From NCBI GenBank assembly GCA_028753945.1, contig JAPNXP010000001.1, positions 11,150,501 to 11,214,500 on the forward strand: DNA of 64,000 nucleotides. Direction: 5' to 3'. This DNA comes from Hexactinellida sp. DTS-2022 (taxonomy: Eukaryota > Porifera > Hexactinellida). Under the pieces are notes generated by a model that saw nothing but the letters and a program-made list of their open reading frames with translations, was not told where the DNA came from and made no database searches. Shown here in pieces: positions 43,741 to 52,778 of the stretch. Position numbers and translations under genes: made by a program. How positions within the stretch are numbered: position 1 is the first letter of the stretch; each line of letters starts with the position of its first letter.

Positions 43741-43934
43741 TATTATTATTATTTATATAACTTGTTAAACTAATAGGATAATAATAACAAACTAGCTACT
43801 ATACTAGCAACCTGTGTCTACCGAGTTACGTTACTATCCATGAATATTCCTTATAGAGAGGTATATTGAAACCACCCTTGATCATTGAACAGTATAAATA
43901 GTGATTATAAAGTAGATAAATAAATAAATAAATA

Positions 43935-44475
43935 ATATTAAGTGTACCCGCCCCGGAGCTGGATTACTCGGGCCGAAAAAAGCCCGCATGAATATTTTTG
44001 GTCTGCAAGAGGCCCGCAGCTTGTTTTCAGCTTGTAGCTTGTATACTATAAACTGTATATATAATTCCAATATGTTTTGTCATAGCCTACTTTACTCAGG
44101 CCTGACAATAGAATCAAAATTTGTCACCACGGATACAAACGAAGGCGGTTATAAATTGGGGTGAAAGTGTAGTTCGTAACTTTCCTTGACGTCACCACCA
44201 AGCTATGATATGATTGGGCATACGTTTGATTTGAACATATCATCCTTGATTTGGTACATATCGATTTATTAGAGGAAAATGAAAAAATTATTTGAAGGCC
44301 CCAATAGGGGCAACCATTCGTATAGAGGAACGTCTACTGATGGCAAGTGGTCTCTGGGGAGAATGGCAGCAAATTATGATTACTCTCTCAGTCTGAAAGA
44401 AGCACCCAAACACGGAAGGGTACAGTGTAAATAAGTAAGCATTTCTTTTTTTGGGCTGCATACATCGAAAGAGAA
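43935..44475 (+). repeat. dispersed repeat pair, copy 1
   Basis: Two blocks (43935-44080 and 44182-44475) recur in the same order at 56969-57103 and 57617-57906. The first block contains CCCGCATGAATATTTTTGG and AGGCCCGCAGCTTG words also found in the hAT element at 45589-46085, so it is an old relative of that family. In the second block an ATG at 44280 opens 51 codons (FEGPNRGNHSYRGTSTDGKW) that are broken in copy 2. No function is evident. Confidence 0.7.
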
Positions 44476-44872
44476 CAGCGGGGAGGACAGCGGGGACAGC
44501 GGGGAGGACAGCGGGGACAGCGGAGACAGCGGGGATAGCGGGGACAGTGAGGACAGCGGGGACAGCGGAGACAGCGGGGATAGCGGGGACAGCGGGGAGG
44601 ACAGCGGGGACAGCGGGGAGGACAGCGGGGACAGCGGGGACAGCGGGGACAGCGGAGACAGCGGGGACAGCGGGGACAGCGGGGACAGCGGAGACAGCGG
44701 GGACAGCGGGGACAGCGGGGACAGCGGAGACAGCGGGGACAGCGGGGACAGCGGAGACAGCGGGGATAGCGGGGACAGCGGAGACAGCGGAGACAGCGGG
44801 GACAGCGGGGACAGCGGAGACAGCGGGGATAGCGGGGACAGTGAGGACAGCGGGGAGGACAGCGGGGACCGC
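44474..44872. repeat. 9-base satellite (CAGCGGGGA)n
   Basis: About 44 units of CAGCGGGGA with regular variants CAGCGGAGA, TAGCGGGGA and CAGTGAGGA, often in the order three GGGGA then one GGAGA, and occasional 12-base units. The period is a multiple of three, so frames stay open on both strands (Gly/Thr/Ala on plus, Pro/Leu/Ser on minus). No start, domain or homology supports a gene. Confidence 0.9.
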
Positions 44873-45206
44873 GGTGGAATCGCAGAGGGAGGGAAGAAAG
44901 GAGGGCCCAAGCCTGGAGGGCTAGGGTTATGGGAATTTTAGAATATGTTATTAATTTAAATTAGAATATAATATATTGTAATCACAATAATTCTATTATT
45001 ATACTATTATTATACTATCATATTATATACTCACCATTCTTAATATATAAATTAATAATAAAGACTATATCTACAATTTATTATAAATAATGGGTTAGTA
45101 AATAACATACTAAGTAGTTCCTTAATTTTTTTGCCAAATCTCAGCCTGGAGTTCAAGGTGTTCCTTATTTTTTAAAACGTGTATGATATTATATAAGTAC
45201 ATTAGA
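44873..45206. other. AT-rich noncoding stretch
   Basis: Contains (TATTATACTA)n-like runs near 44990-45030. No gene or mobile end is recognised. Confidence 0.5.
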
Positions 45207-45389
45207 TTGATTAGAACCTCATGATTAGTACGAACACGGTTATTTCGAAATTCCTTGGAATTACGAACACTATTTCAATCTTCTCAAAACCTCTTCAATA
45301 CAAATGATACCGGGTAATAGGAATTCCGAATAGCGGAATAGGGCGAATGAATTTTATCCCCTGGTATTCGGAATAAAGAGGTTCTACTG
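45207..45389. mobile_element. TA-type MITE, AGAACCTC ends
   Basis: The right end AATAAAGAGGTTCTACTG is followed by TA. The left end GATTAGAACCTCATGATTAG is a mutated mirror of CAGTAGAACCTC. The interior has GAATTCCGAATAGCGGAATA words. It resembles 53795-54197. Confidence 0.6.
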
Positions 45390-45447
45390 TAAGTATATTA
45401 AATAGCAATCTTACATTGTAGCTGCGTCCTCATGACGGCTGGTAGTA

Positions 45448-46108
45448 CAGTAGATGTCGGATATAAGGATACCGGTTATAAGAACATATCGATATAAGAA
45501 CACTATGTTGCAAAACGGTTGCCATAACCCCTATATAATTTATGTCGGTTATAAGCACATTATATGCAGTTCCCGACGATGTGCTTATCAGAGTTGCACG
45601 CGGGCCGGCCCGGCCCGCAAGCCCGCACCAAGCCCGCGGGCTTCGGGCCGACTTTTTACTTCGGCCCGCGGGCCGTGCGGGCCGAAAAACTATTTTTGCG
45701 GGCCGCGAGGGCCGACCCGGAATGCCTCCCATTATAATCCGCATTATTATTTTGAATTGTCACGAGTTACCAATTGGCAATACATAGAAGTAAGAAATTA
45801 ATCTTTCCCTTATTCATCAGTTTTCACAAACACGGTTTCACTCAAGGGTTCCCTAATAATCCTCTTCACCTTATATTAATAACAAACATATTGAAATTTA
45901 TATATAAGCTGCAAGCTGCAACAAACAAGCTGCGGGCCTCTTGCGGGCCAAAAAAATCCATGCGGGATTTTTGCGGGCCGAATAATTCAGTCGCGGGCGC
46001 GGGCCGGGCTGCGGGCCTGGTTTACTTAATTTTGCGGGCCGCGGGCCGGGCCGCAGTTAGAAATTTCAGCCCGCGTGCAACTCTGGTGCTTATAACCGGC
46101 ATCCACTG
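45448..46108. mobile_element. TA-flanked MITE of the GGTTATAAGCAC family, split by a hAT element
   Basis: Starts CAGTAGATGTCGGATATAAG and ends GGTTATAAGC-complement...GGCATCCACTG, with TA on both sides. Taking out 45589-46085 and one GTGCTTAT copy leaves a 156-base element that matches 50682-50837 read in the other direction. Confidence 0.85.
45589..46085. mobile_element. non-autonomous hAT element built of CGGGCC words
   Basis: Starts CAGAGTTGCACGCGGGCC and ends GCCCGCGTGCAACTCTG, with a perfect 8-base duplication, GTGCTTAT, at 45581-45588 and 46086-46093. The ends carry many GCGGGCC/GGCCCGC words. GC-rich ends inside an AT-rich genome make the frames here look protein-like, but no domain is recognised. 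Confidence 0.92.
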
Positions 46109-46471
46109 TATCTCGTCTAAACACCGAAAAAAAAATGAAAATCTTATTAAATTTCCACAAAGAAATAATATAAGCTAAGTATGTAAATGGGCAACTTAGA
46201 GTATTTTGACCACTAAATTGAGTTGACGCATTTTTCTTATAAACAGAATTACATCTATAATTTACAAATGTTCAGTGCTATATACTTTTTCCTTTAAAGG
46301 CGCGTAGTAAAATAAATAAACAAGTAAAAAGGTAATTAATATGCATTACGTACAGTATTTCCGCTATCCTAGTCGTCGGTCGTGATGCTTATGTAAATAA
46401 CAAAGTATACAATTATTAATATACAATCAGTAAACTGATCCAAAAGTAATAATATAGATAACTAACCCCGA
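46109..46471. other. AT-rich spacer
   Basis: No gene or repeat recognised. It could hold the promoter of the open frame that follows. Confidence 0.4.
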
Positions 46472-46841
46472 ATGGCGACACCTAGTCGAGTTACCAGAGA
46501 GGACATCGCCACGACGAATCGATTTGTATGTTCCACCTCACAAAAGGGGTCGAATAAATGACCGCTTCACATCTAAATTAAAACCTAAGTTAGATGACGA
46601 CGATGCTTCCGAAGTTCGAATGGCCTTAGAAACGGCAAAATTAGAAAAAATACCACCTTTGGCTAGCTCTGATACTAGTTCATTTCCAGATACAGGTAAT
46701 GAAAGGAACGAGGATCTGGCTCAGACCATAGAGCTAGAGAAGCAAGAGAAGAAAAAAATAGAGGTCATAATGATTGAGAAGAAGAGGGCTTGGGATAAGT
46801 CAATTAGAGAAATTCAGAAACACCTGGGAGGGAATCATTAG
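46472..46841 (+). CDS. hypothetical Lys/Glu-rich protein, frame broken near the start
   Basis: ATGGCGACACCTAGTCG at 46472 opens a frame (MATPSRVTREDIATTNRF) that runs into a stop. The frame beginning one base later near 46524 carries YVPPHKRGRINDRF, an acidic DDDDASEV stretch and a charged coiled-coil-like helix (ELEKQEKKKIEVIMIEKKRA), stopping at 46841. A one-base change near 46520 would join them into about 120 residues. YVPPHKRG resembles short N-terminal motifs of several RNA-associated proteins, but no family can be named. It is intronless and may be a retrocopy. Confidence 0.45.
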
Positions 46842-47146
46842 AGATGAGAGATTTAAAAGACGGTATATTTATTCGACTGATGTTTCCCAGGATTTGATTT
46901 GAACGCCCTTAACTTTTTATCACCTAAAATTTGTACCCCTAAATTAATGGGGCAGTTTGGACAGAACCCTTCAATATTCCTGTCCTTCCTGTAATAATTT
47001 AGAATTACATATTTCTCAATCTTTTAGTGAACCGAAAATATGAAGTAAGTAAATCTTATTAAATGCCAACATTTTGTTTCCCCCCCGAAGATATTTACAC
47101 ACTGATATATTAGTTGTAGACTCGTATCAACCATTATTGTCTTGTT
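46842..47146. other. noncoding stretch
   Basis: AT-rich sequence with no gene or repeat recognised. Confidence 0.45.
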
Positions 47147-47267
47147 CAGTGGCGCACCCAGGCCCTTAAATGCTTATACAACCCAAATTATAAAATATTG
47201 CCCGGGAACTGAGAAAAGTTCCCCGGGCTTGTGACGGAGATGCTCGCGCCTCACCTACGCCACTAGT
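47147..47267. mobile_element. hAT-like MITE, CAGTGGCG ends
   Basis: CAGTGGCGCACCCAGGCCC on the left and CCTCACCTACGCCACTAG on the right are imperfect inverted repeats, with CCCGGG words inside. No clear 8-base duplication. Confidence 0.5.
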
Positions 47268-47301
47268 ATTGTATTTAAATACAATACAGTATAGAGAATC
47301 C

Positions 47302-47465
47302 TTATATAGAGCTGAGCTTTGTAGAGTTCAGATTTTTGCCCATACTAAAAGCCCAGGCTTACATTCTAAAGGTCAATTTCAAAGCTTTGGGAAAAACTGA
47401 CCTTTCTCAGTGCCTGAATACACATACTGAAAAACTGAACTCTACTAGAGCTGAGCTCTATATAA
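47302..47465. mobile_element. MITE with TTATATAGAGCT ends, copy 1
   Basis: TTATATAGAGCTGAGC...TAGAGTTCAGATTTT on the left mirrors CTGAACTCTACTAGAGCTGAGCTCTATATAA on the right, and CCAGGCTTACATTC, AAAACTGACCTTTCTCAGTG and GCCTGAATACACATACT lie between. A second copy is at 53570-53738. Confidence 0.78.
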
Positions 47466-47584
47466 GTAATTTCTACAGTATATTGGTATTGGGCATTGCT
47501 ATGTTATTCTCTTGTATATTGTACTATAGTAATCTTTATTGTTAAAATTTGAAGTGTTTAGTTTAACAATAAATTATCTAAAAT

Positions 47585-47705
47585 TACAGCTGTGCCGACT
47601 GCATTCTCATTTGGGGCACTATACGTTTATGGTGGTTCAAAAGTAATACTGCTTCCACAAGAAAATGCTGTCTGCTCAGATTTAATTTTAGATTTTTTTA
47701 TCCCC
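47585..47705. repeat. diverged palindromic MITE of the GTGCCGAC family
   Basis: ATTACAGCTGTGCCGACTGC...GGGGCACTATA pairs loosely with GCTTCCACAAGAAAATGCTGTCTGCTC; the order of words is that of 22658-22780 read in reverse. Confidence 0.5.
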
Positions 47706-47837
47706 TAGGGTAGAATGTAATATATAGGTAACGATCTCTTCGGTTCGGATTTGTGAAATTATTATTATTTGTTTTTGAAATTCCCCGCTACTAACAATAA
47801 TTATTAATCAATTCCCAGTTGACACAGTTTATTCAGT

Positions 47838-48736
47838 ACGAGCCCTTCGGTCTCGGTCGCTTTGCGACGGATCGGTGCTACGCACCTCAAGTTAACGGCC
47901 GCTATGCGGCCTTACTCCTCACCCTAACCTTCATTTTTTTTGGAGGATGTTATATACATTCCTTTCAACCTTTTTTCCTAGTTTTAACTTGTTTACCTAT
48001 TTGTGTATACAACAACAACAAATATTCATATTATACATTTATAAATGCGAAATTCGGGTTCAGCATACTTGTTAACCTATAATACCCGTTGAAAGCTAAC
48101 TAACTTCTAGGTTGATTTTGAATTTTCATAAAATTTTTTAGCTATTTTATGTCAACAACAACAACAAATATTCATATTATAAATTTGTAAAAGCGAAATT
48201 CGTGTTCAGCATAATTGTTTACCTAAATACCCTTTGAAAGCTAACTTCTAGGTTGATTTTGAATTTTCATTAATTTGTTTACCTATTTTGTGTAAACAAC
48301 AACAACAAATTTTCATATTGGAAATTTATAAATGCGAAATTCGTATTCAGCATACTTGTTTACCTATTATAACATTTGTTTACCTATCTTAACATTTGAA
48401 AGTTAGTTTCTATCTAAATATTAATTGCGGTTTCTATACCCAGGGTGTTATCCAGGCGTATTGGGCGCTCCTAAAGGAGCTTAATTTGGATGGATTTGAA
48501 TATAGGCGTACAAAAATCGTGTCTAGGCGTACAATATCGAGAGATGCTCTCATAGACTTAATACAAAATGTGCAAACTAGGCGTACAAAATGAAAAATGA
48601 ACTAGCTCAAACTAAATCTAGGCGCGCAGAAATTTTTGTCTGGATGAAAGCCTGTCTATACCCCATCCCTTTAATACAATCCGGACAAACAAACACACAC
48701 AGAAACACACAACAATCGAGATTTAATAATATAGAT
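47838..48736 (-). mobile_element. helentron-like repeat, copy 3 (reverse orientation, nearly complete)
   Basis: Read on the minus strand: start TATATTATTAAATCTCGATT, short GT run, TTTGTCCGGATTGTATTAAAG, about four core units with GGTAAACAAGTATGCTGAAC, then GGCCGCATAGCGGCC, GGTGCGTAGCACC, GTCGCAAAGCGAC and CGAGACCGAAGGGCTCG. A hAT element (48441-48654) sits inside near the start. Confidence 0.8.
48441..48654. mobile_element. non-autonomous hAT element built of TAGGCGTACA words
   Basis: Starts CAGGGTGTTATCCAGGCG and ends GTCTGGATGAAAGCCTG, with a perfect 8-base duplication, TCTATACC, at 48433-48440 and 48655-48662. TAGGCGTACA occurs three times, plus TAGGCGCGCA once. A relative is at 17605-17781. 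Confidence 0.92.
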
Positions 48737-48768
48737 ATGCATTACCTATAATATCCTTTGCCTCCATG

Positions 48769-48840
48769 CAGAGGCGGCGCCAGGATTTTCAGGTAGGGGA
48801 GCTCAGGGGGGGGCATGGACCCCCCATGGCGCCGACACTG
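48769..48840. mobile_element. 72-base hAT MITE, CAGAGGCGGCGCCAGG ends
   Basis: CAGAGGCGGCGCCAGG at the left and CATGGCGCCGACACTG at the right, with a perfect 8-base duplication, CCTCCATG, at 48761-48768 and 48841-48848. One of the shortest hAT derivatives in the window; related to 903-1018. Confidence 0.9.
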
Positions 48841-49120
48841 CCTCCATGTACATTATATTTCATTCATTTGTATACTATTTACGATCAACAACAATAGTTA
48901 GTCACCTCATAAATTCGAACACATTAAATTTGGTATAAAATGGGCAAATGGACTTTAGGAATAGACTTTATCCTCTAAAAGTAAAACATCCAACTGGAGT
49001 AATAGCAGAATTGTTTAACAAATAATTCTATACTTTCCCATATACGTACTAGTTTGTTGGTGATGTTGACAATGATTTACTATAAAATCAGATTTCACCC
49101 TGGAACGGAGCACAAATTTT

Positions 49121-49707
49121 GTTAGAGGTATAACGTATTGTGCTAGACTTTTAGATCAAATTTGTTAGACCGATAATTATAACCGATTTTTAGATTTTTG
49201 AGAGAGCTGTACTAGCTAAAATTAGTGACTATCATATGGAAGTTTTCAGGGGCGCGATTAGGGTGTCCCAAGAGCGGCACCTGGAAGTTGGAGTTATATT
49301 CGACATGGCAGCCGCCATGTTTCAGGTACCTCTGCTCTCCGAGCGGGTACATACTGCGATTCAGTAAGTTTTTATCCTCTACTTTAATTCGTTTGTTTGT
49401 TTGATTTTGGTTCTTTTCACTTTATCATTATCTCCCCATGATCCACAATTGATAGCGGAGCATAGTCAAGGTTTTATACATAATTTTTGTCTAGAATAGG
49501 CAAAGTCTGCCAGCACCAGGGTCAATTCAAAAATTGCTAAAAGGTAGCTGTGGTTTTATTTAAAAATTTGATCGCCGTTTTGGATTCTGGGGCGCTATCA
49601 GTGTCAGCACACAAGTCGGATTTAGGGGCAAAGCCCCTGAAATCCAGAAATAATTGTAGTGTTAATACTTACGGTAACAATAGAATCCAATTGCTATTGG
49701 TTATACA
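49121..49707 (+). repeat. exon-carrying repeat, copy 2
   Basis: Matches 40511-41042. The downstream part (AATTGATAGCGGAGCATAGT, CTGCCAGCACCAGGGT, GGCAAAGCCCCTGAAATCCA) is conserved as well as the exon, so similarity is due to recent repeat spread and not only coding constraint. Confidence 0.82.
49194..49363 (+). CDS. repeated 170-base exon, copy 2, both splice sites present
   Basis: Acceptor CCGATTTTTAG and donor CA|GTAAGT bound 170 bases that start in phase 0 and end in phase 2. Encoded: FERAVLAKISDYHMEVFRGA, VGVIFDMAAAMFQVPLLSE, RVHTAI. The intron start GTAAGTTTTTATCCTCTAC and TTTAATTCGTTTGTTTG after it recur after the exon at 51948-52270. No flanking exon could be identified, so the gene or transposon it belongs to is unknown. 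Confidence 0.55.
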
Positions 49708-50007
49708 GTACTACATAATAGATATAGTGCAGTGATAATGGATATAGTGATATATTGGAATCTATCACCGTATCAGCAACTTGTTTACCCATTATATCAA
49801 TGCAAAATACTTTAGGGTCAATTGATTTCATAATGTATTTCCAAATTCCAATCAACAATAATTAATGTTCACATATTAAATTTGTTAACTACAATTGGAA
49901 GATACTAAAAAAGTTCATTCTGAATTAAAACCAATTGTTTACCTCTTTGTAAACGACAACAATATATATATAGTATAATATATATAATATATATAATATA
50001 TATAATA
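49708..50007. other. spacer with TA-rich run
   Basis: GATATAGTG words near 49720-49760 and an (ATATAATAT)n run at about 49965-50007 directly before the helentron-like element. No gene. Confidence 0.5.
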
Positions 50008-51076
50008 TAAATTATTAAATCTCGATTGTTGTGTGTGTGTTTGTCCGGATTATATTAAAGTGATGAGGGACTAGAAACCGCATTTAAAATTTTGATAGAA
50101 ACTAAATTCCAAATGTTATAATAGTTGAACAAGTATGCTGAACACGAATTTCAGATATATAAATTTCTAATATGAATATTTGTTGTTGTTTACACAAATA
50201 GGTAAACAAATTAAGTAAAATTCAAAATCAACCTAGAAGTTAGCTTTCAACGGGTATTATAGGTTAACAAGTATGCTGAACACGATTTTCGCGTTCATAA
50301 ATTTCAAATATGAATATTTGTTGTTGTTGTTTACACAAAATAGGTAAACAAATTAATGAAATTCAAAATAAACCTAGAAGTTTGCTTTCAACGGGTATTA
50401 TAGGTTAACAAGTATGCTGAACACGAATTTCGCATTTATAAATATATAATATGAATATTTGTTGTTGTTGTTGACATAAATAAGTAAACAAATTAATGAA
50501 ATTCAAAATCAACCTAGAAGTTTGCTTTCAACGGGTATTATAGGTTAACAAGTATGCTGAACACGAATTTCGCATTTATAAATATATAATATGAATATTT
50601 GTTGTTGTTGTTGACATAAATAAGTAAACAAATTAATGAAAATTCAAAATCACCCTAGAAGTTAGCTTTCAAATGGTATTACAGTGGATGCCGGTTATAA
50701 GCACATCGTCGGGAACTGCACTTATGGTGCTTATAACCGACATAAATTATACAGGGTAGATGGCAAACGTTTTCCAACATGTGTGCTTATATCCGATATG
50801 TTCTTATAACCGGCATGCTTATATCCGACATCTACTGAATAGGTAAACCAGTATGCTGAACACGATTTTCGCGTTCAAAATTTTCTAATATGAGTATTTG
50901 TTGTTGTTGTTGTTTACACAAATAGCTAAACAAATTAATGAAAATTCAAAATCATAACGTCCCTTTCTACCATTTCCATGGTAGAAAATGTGAGGAGTAC
51001 GGCCGCACAGCGGTCGTTAACTTGAGGTGCGTAGCACCGATCTGTCGCAAAGCGACCGAGACCGAAGGGCTCGTAT
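50008..51076 (+). mobile_element. helentron-like repeat, copy 4 (most complete, forward)
   Basis: Starts AAATTATTAAATCTCGATTG with a short GT run and TTTGTCCGGATTATATTAAAG. Core units of about 120-125 bases repeat at least four times (GTAAACAAGTATGCTGAACA, TTGTTGTTGTT, GGTAAACAAATTAATGAAA, CCTAGAAGTTAGCTTTCAAC). The end has ACCATTTCCATGGTAG, then GGCCGCACAGCGGTC, GGTGCGTAGCACC, GTCGCAAAGCGAC and CGAGACCGAAGGGCTCG. Lack of inverted ends, internal minisatellite and a terminal stem cluster resemble helentron-associated (HINE/DINE-like) elements. No Rep/helicase is present. A MITE lies inside at 50682-50837. Confidence 0.75.
50682..50837. mobile_element. MITE of the GGTTATAAGCAC family, intact copy
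   Basis: CAGTGGATGCCGGTTATAAG at the left, CGACATCTACTG at the right. TA precedes it and AA follows where TA is expected, one substitution. It is the uninterrupted counterpart of 45448-46108. Confidence 0.82.
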
Positions 51077-51591
51077 TATATACATTGCAACAAATTATTA
51101 ATTCCAATGAGAGAATTATTTTTCTCTGTCTTGTTTGAAGTATTAGCTAATTCGGGAACTTCCCGCCTAATTATATACAAGAGAAAACATGCCTTAATTA
51201 ATCAATTCTAAGAAATGTAATCCTATTGAGATTATATGCTCAGAATTATTACATAAAAGTCTGCATCCATCCAAGTTTATCAACAAATTTCAAATTTTAT
51301 CGGGTCAAAATATAAAAATATATATGGAACAAGTGTCTCCGCCACCGCAGGTAACCAATTATTATTTCTGATATATTTTGTTCGCATACTAGTTTGTAAA
51401 TTCTTATTGAATTTCATTAATTTGTTAACCTACTATATACGTATATATATATATGTTGTAGGCCAATTCCGTTTCCAGGCGAAACGCGTTTCGCCTGAAA
51501 AACTACGCCAAACGCGTTTCGCTTAGGCCATGAGCGTTTCCATTGTTATATAATCATCATGGGTGTCTATTATTAGATATTTAAATCACTA
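51077..51591. other. AT-rich stretch with AAACGCGTTT palindromes
   Basis: At about 51472-51540, AGGCGAAACGCGTTTCGCCT and CCAAACGCGTTTCGCTTAGG form a small word array of the type seen in the MITEs. No gene. Confidence 0.5.
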
Positions 51592-51691
51592 CAGTACCTC
51601 GCTAATCCGAACAGGAGAAAGAAAGTTTTCCTCCTTAAAAAATGCCACTCCTGTTCGGATTAGAGTGGCTCGGGTTAGCGAGGGTGTACTG
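51592..51691. mobile_element. 100-base TA-flanked MITE, CAGTACCTCGCTAATCC ends
   Basis: TA flanks CAGTACCTCGCTAATCCGAA and GGGTTAGCGAGGGTGTACTG. An inner pair CCGAACAGGAG / CTCCTGTTCGG extends the hairpin. Confidence 0.82.
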
Positions 51692-51740
51692 TATTTTACT
51701 ATACATATTACGTACTAGTATAAAAGGAATATTACATTTA

Positions 51741-51902
51741 CAATGTACTCTCGTTATAACGAAGTGCTTGAGCCTGTAAATTCCTTCGTTTTATTCCGAA
51801 AAGCGGAATATAATTTATGCATTTAGTGCTATTGGGGACATCTCCATTTCGTTATAAGTAGTTAATTCATTATATCAGACTTCGTTATAACGGCAGTTAT
51901 TG
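51741..51902. mobile_element. MITE with CTCTCGTTATAACGAAG ends
   Basis: CAATGTACTCTCGTTATAAC on the left and GTTATAACGGCAGTTATTG on the right, with inner CGTTTTATTCCG / CGGAATAT words. TTA precedes and follows. Confidence 0.65.
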
Positions 51903-51947
51903 TTATTAATATATTCAACAATGTATATTTCCAATTGTTTATGTTAG

Positions 51948-52270
51948 AGAAAGGCCACACCCAACCCGCCCTGCCCTTCTTGTGGCGTTTCTCCCCCTTT
52001 ACTCCCCCAATCGTCTTCCCCCTCTACACCACCGCCACCGCCCCCCTCTACATCACCGCCCCCAATTATACCACCCAGCGCCATCGGGCTCTTCGCCCAC
52101 CTCCCCCTCGCGGAATATATGGAAGTGTTCCGGGCGGTGGAGCGCGCTTCGACCCGGGACTCGCAAACCACCTCCCAAAGGACGGCCGTCATGTATGACA
52201 TGGCGGCCGTCCTTTTCCATATTCCCACGATTGGGGAGAGGGGGAGGGGGCCGGTGGAGGCCCTTTTAAG
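51948..52270 (+). CDS. proline-rich exon of the repeated-exon family, both splice sites present
   Basis: Ac acceptor-like TTCCAATTGTTTATGTTAG precedes 323 bases that are open in one frame, from phase 0 to phase 2, up to AG|GTAAGTATT. The frame encodes PNPPCPSCGVSP, a Pro/Ser tract (STPPPPPPSTSPPP), and LPLAEYMEVFRAVERA with AVMYDMAAVLFHIPTIGERG. The last part aligns with the 170-base exons at 40582 and 49194 (HMEVFRGA...FDMAAAMF.VP.LSER), and the same phase is used at the donor. The intron start shares CTCTACTTTAATT(T/C)GTTTGTTTG with theirs. CxxC followed by a helical segment loosely recalls ORF1 of the Penelope-like copies, which is a hypothesis only. Two other frames are also open because of the C-rich composition. 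Confidence 0.6.
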
Positions 52271-52640
52271 GTAAGTATTATTCTTGTTTATTCTTGTTTA
52301 TTCTCTACTTTAATTTGTTTGTTTGTTTCGCGACGGATAGTAATAGTACTCGTTTATAGAATCATTTTGAATTTTCATCAATAATTTTCCTCATTATGTT
52401 AGACAACAGCACCAAGAACAACATAAAATATTCATTTTCGAAATTTAGAAATGCGAAATTCGGAATTAGCATACTTTCCGAGTTTGCCCAAATATAACTA
52501 GCTAATCTTATTTGATGATTAATTAATCATGATTTGTGACCCAGGTTCACATCTGTAACCCATGGACATATCCTGAAAATTTGGGCTTAATAAAACTGTT
52601 CTGTGGAGAGGATACGAACCAAAATACCAAGCAATAAGAT
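52271..52640. other. intron-like stretch after the proline-rich exon
   Basis: Starts with a strong donor. Bases about 52400-52480 contain diverged helentron-like words (AACAACATAAAATATTCAT, GCGAAATTCGGAATTAGCAT). No further exon is recognised. Confidence 0.4.
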
Positions 52641-52647
52641 TTTGAAC

Positions 52648-52762
52648 TGGGCCATTATACTATAGTATTGTCGGCACAGTAATAATAATAATAACAATAT
52701 TATAAGAAGGCAATCATTCCAATACTGGGCCATTATACTATAGTATAGTCGGCACAGTAAAA
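52648..52762. repeat. direct repeat of ACTGGGCCATTATACTATAG
   Basis: CTGGGCCATTATACTATAGT...GTCGGCACAGTAA occurs twice, about 79 bases apart, and once inverted at 54598-54640. Inside it TATACTATAGTATA is a palindrome, and GTCGGCACAG also occurs in the palindromic MITEs at 22658 and 23464. Confidence 0.65.
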
Positions 52763-52778
52763 ATAGATAACTAACAAG

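Noticed and set aside
44380..44924. Long open frames on both strands across the 9-base satellite
   Set aside because: They follow from a stop-free repeat whose period is a multiple of three. No start context, domain or flanking protein sequence supports them.
45430..45801. GC-rich frames rich in Gly, Arg and Pro
   Set aside because: They lie in the CGGGCC-word end of a hAT element bounded by an exact 8-base duplication.
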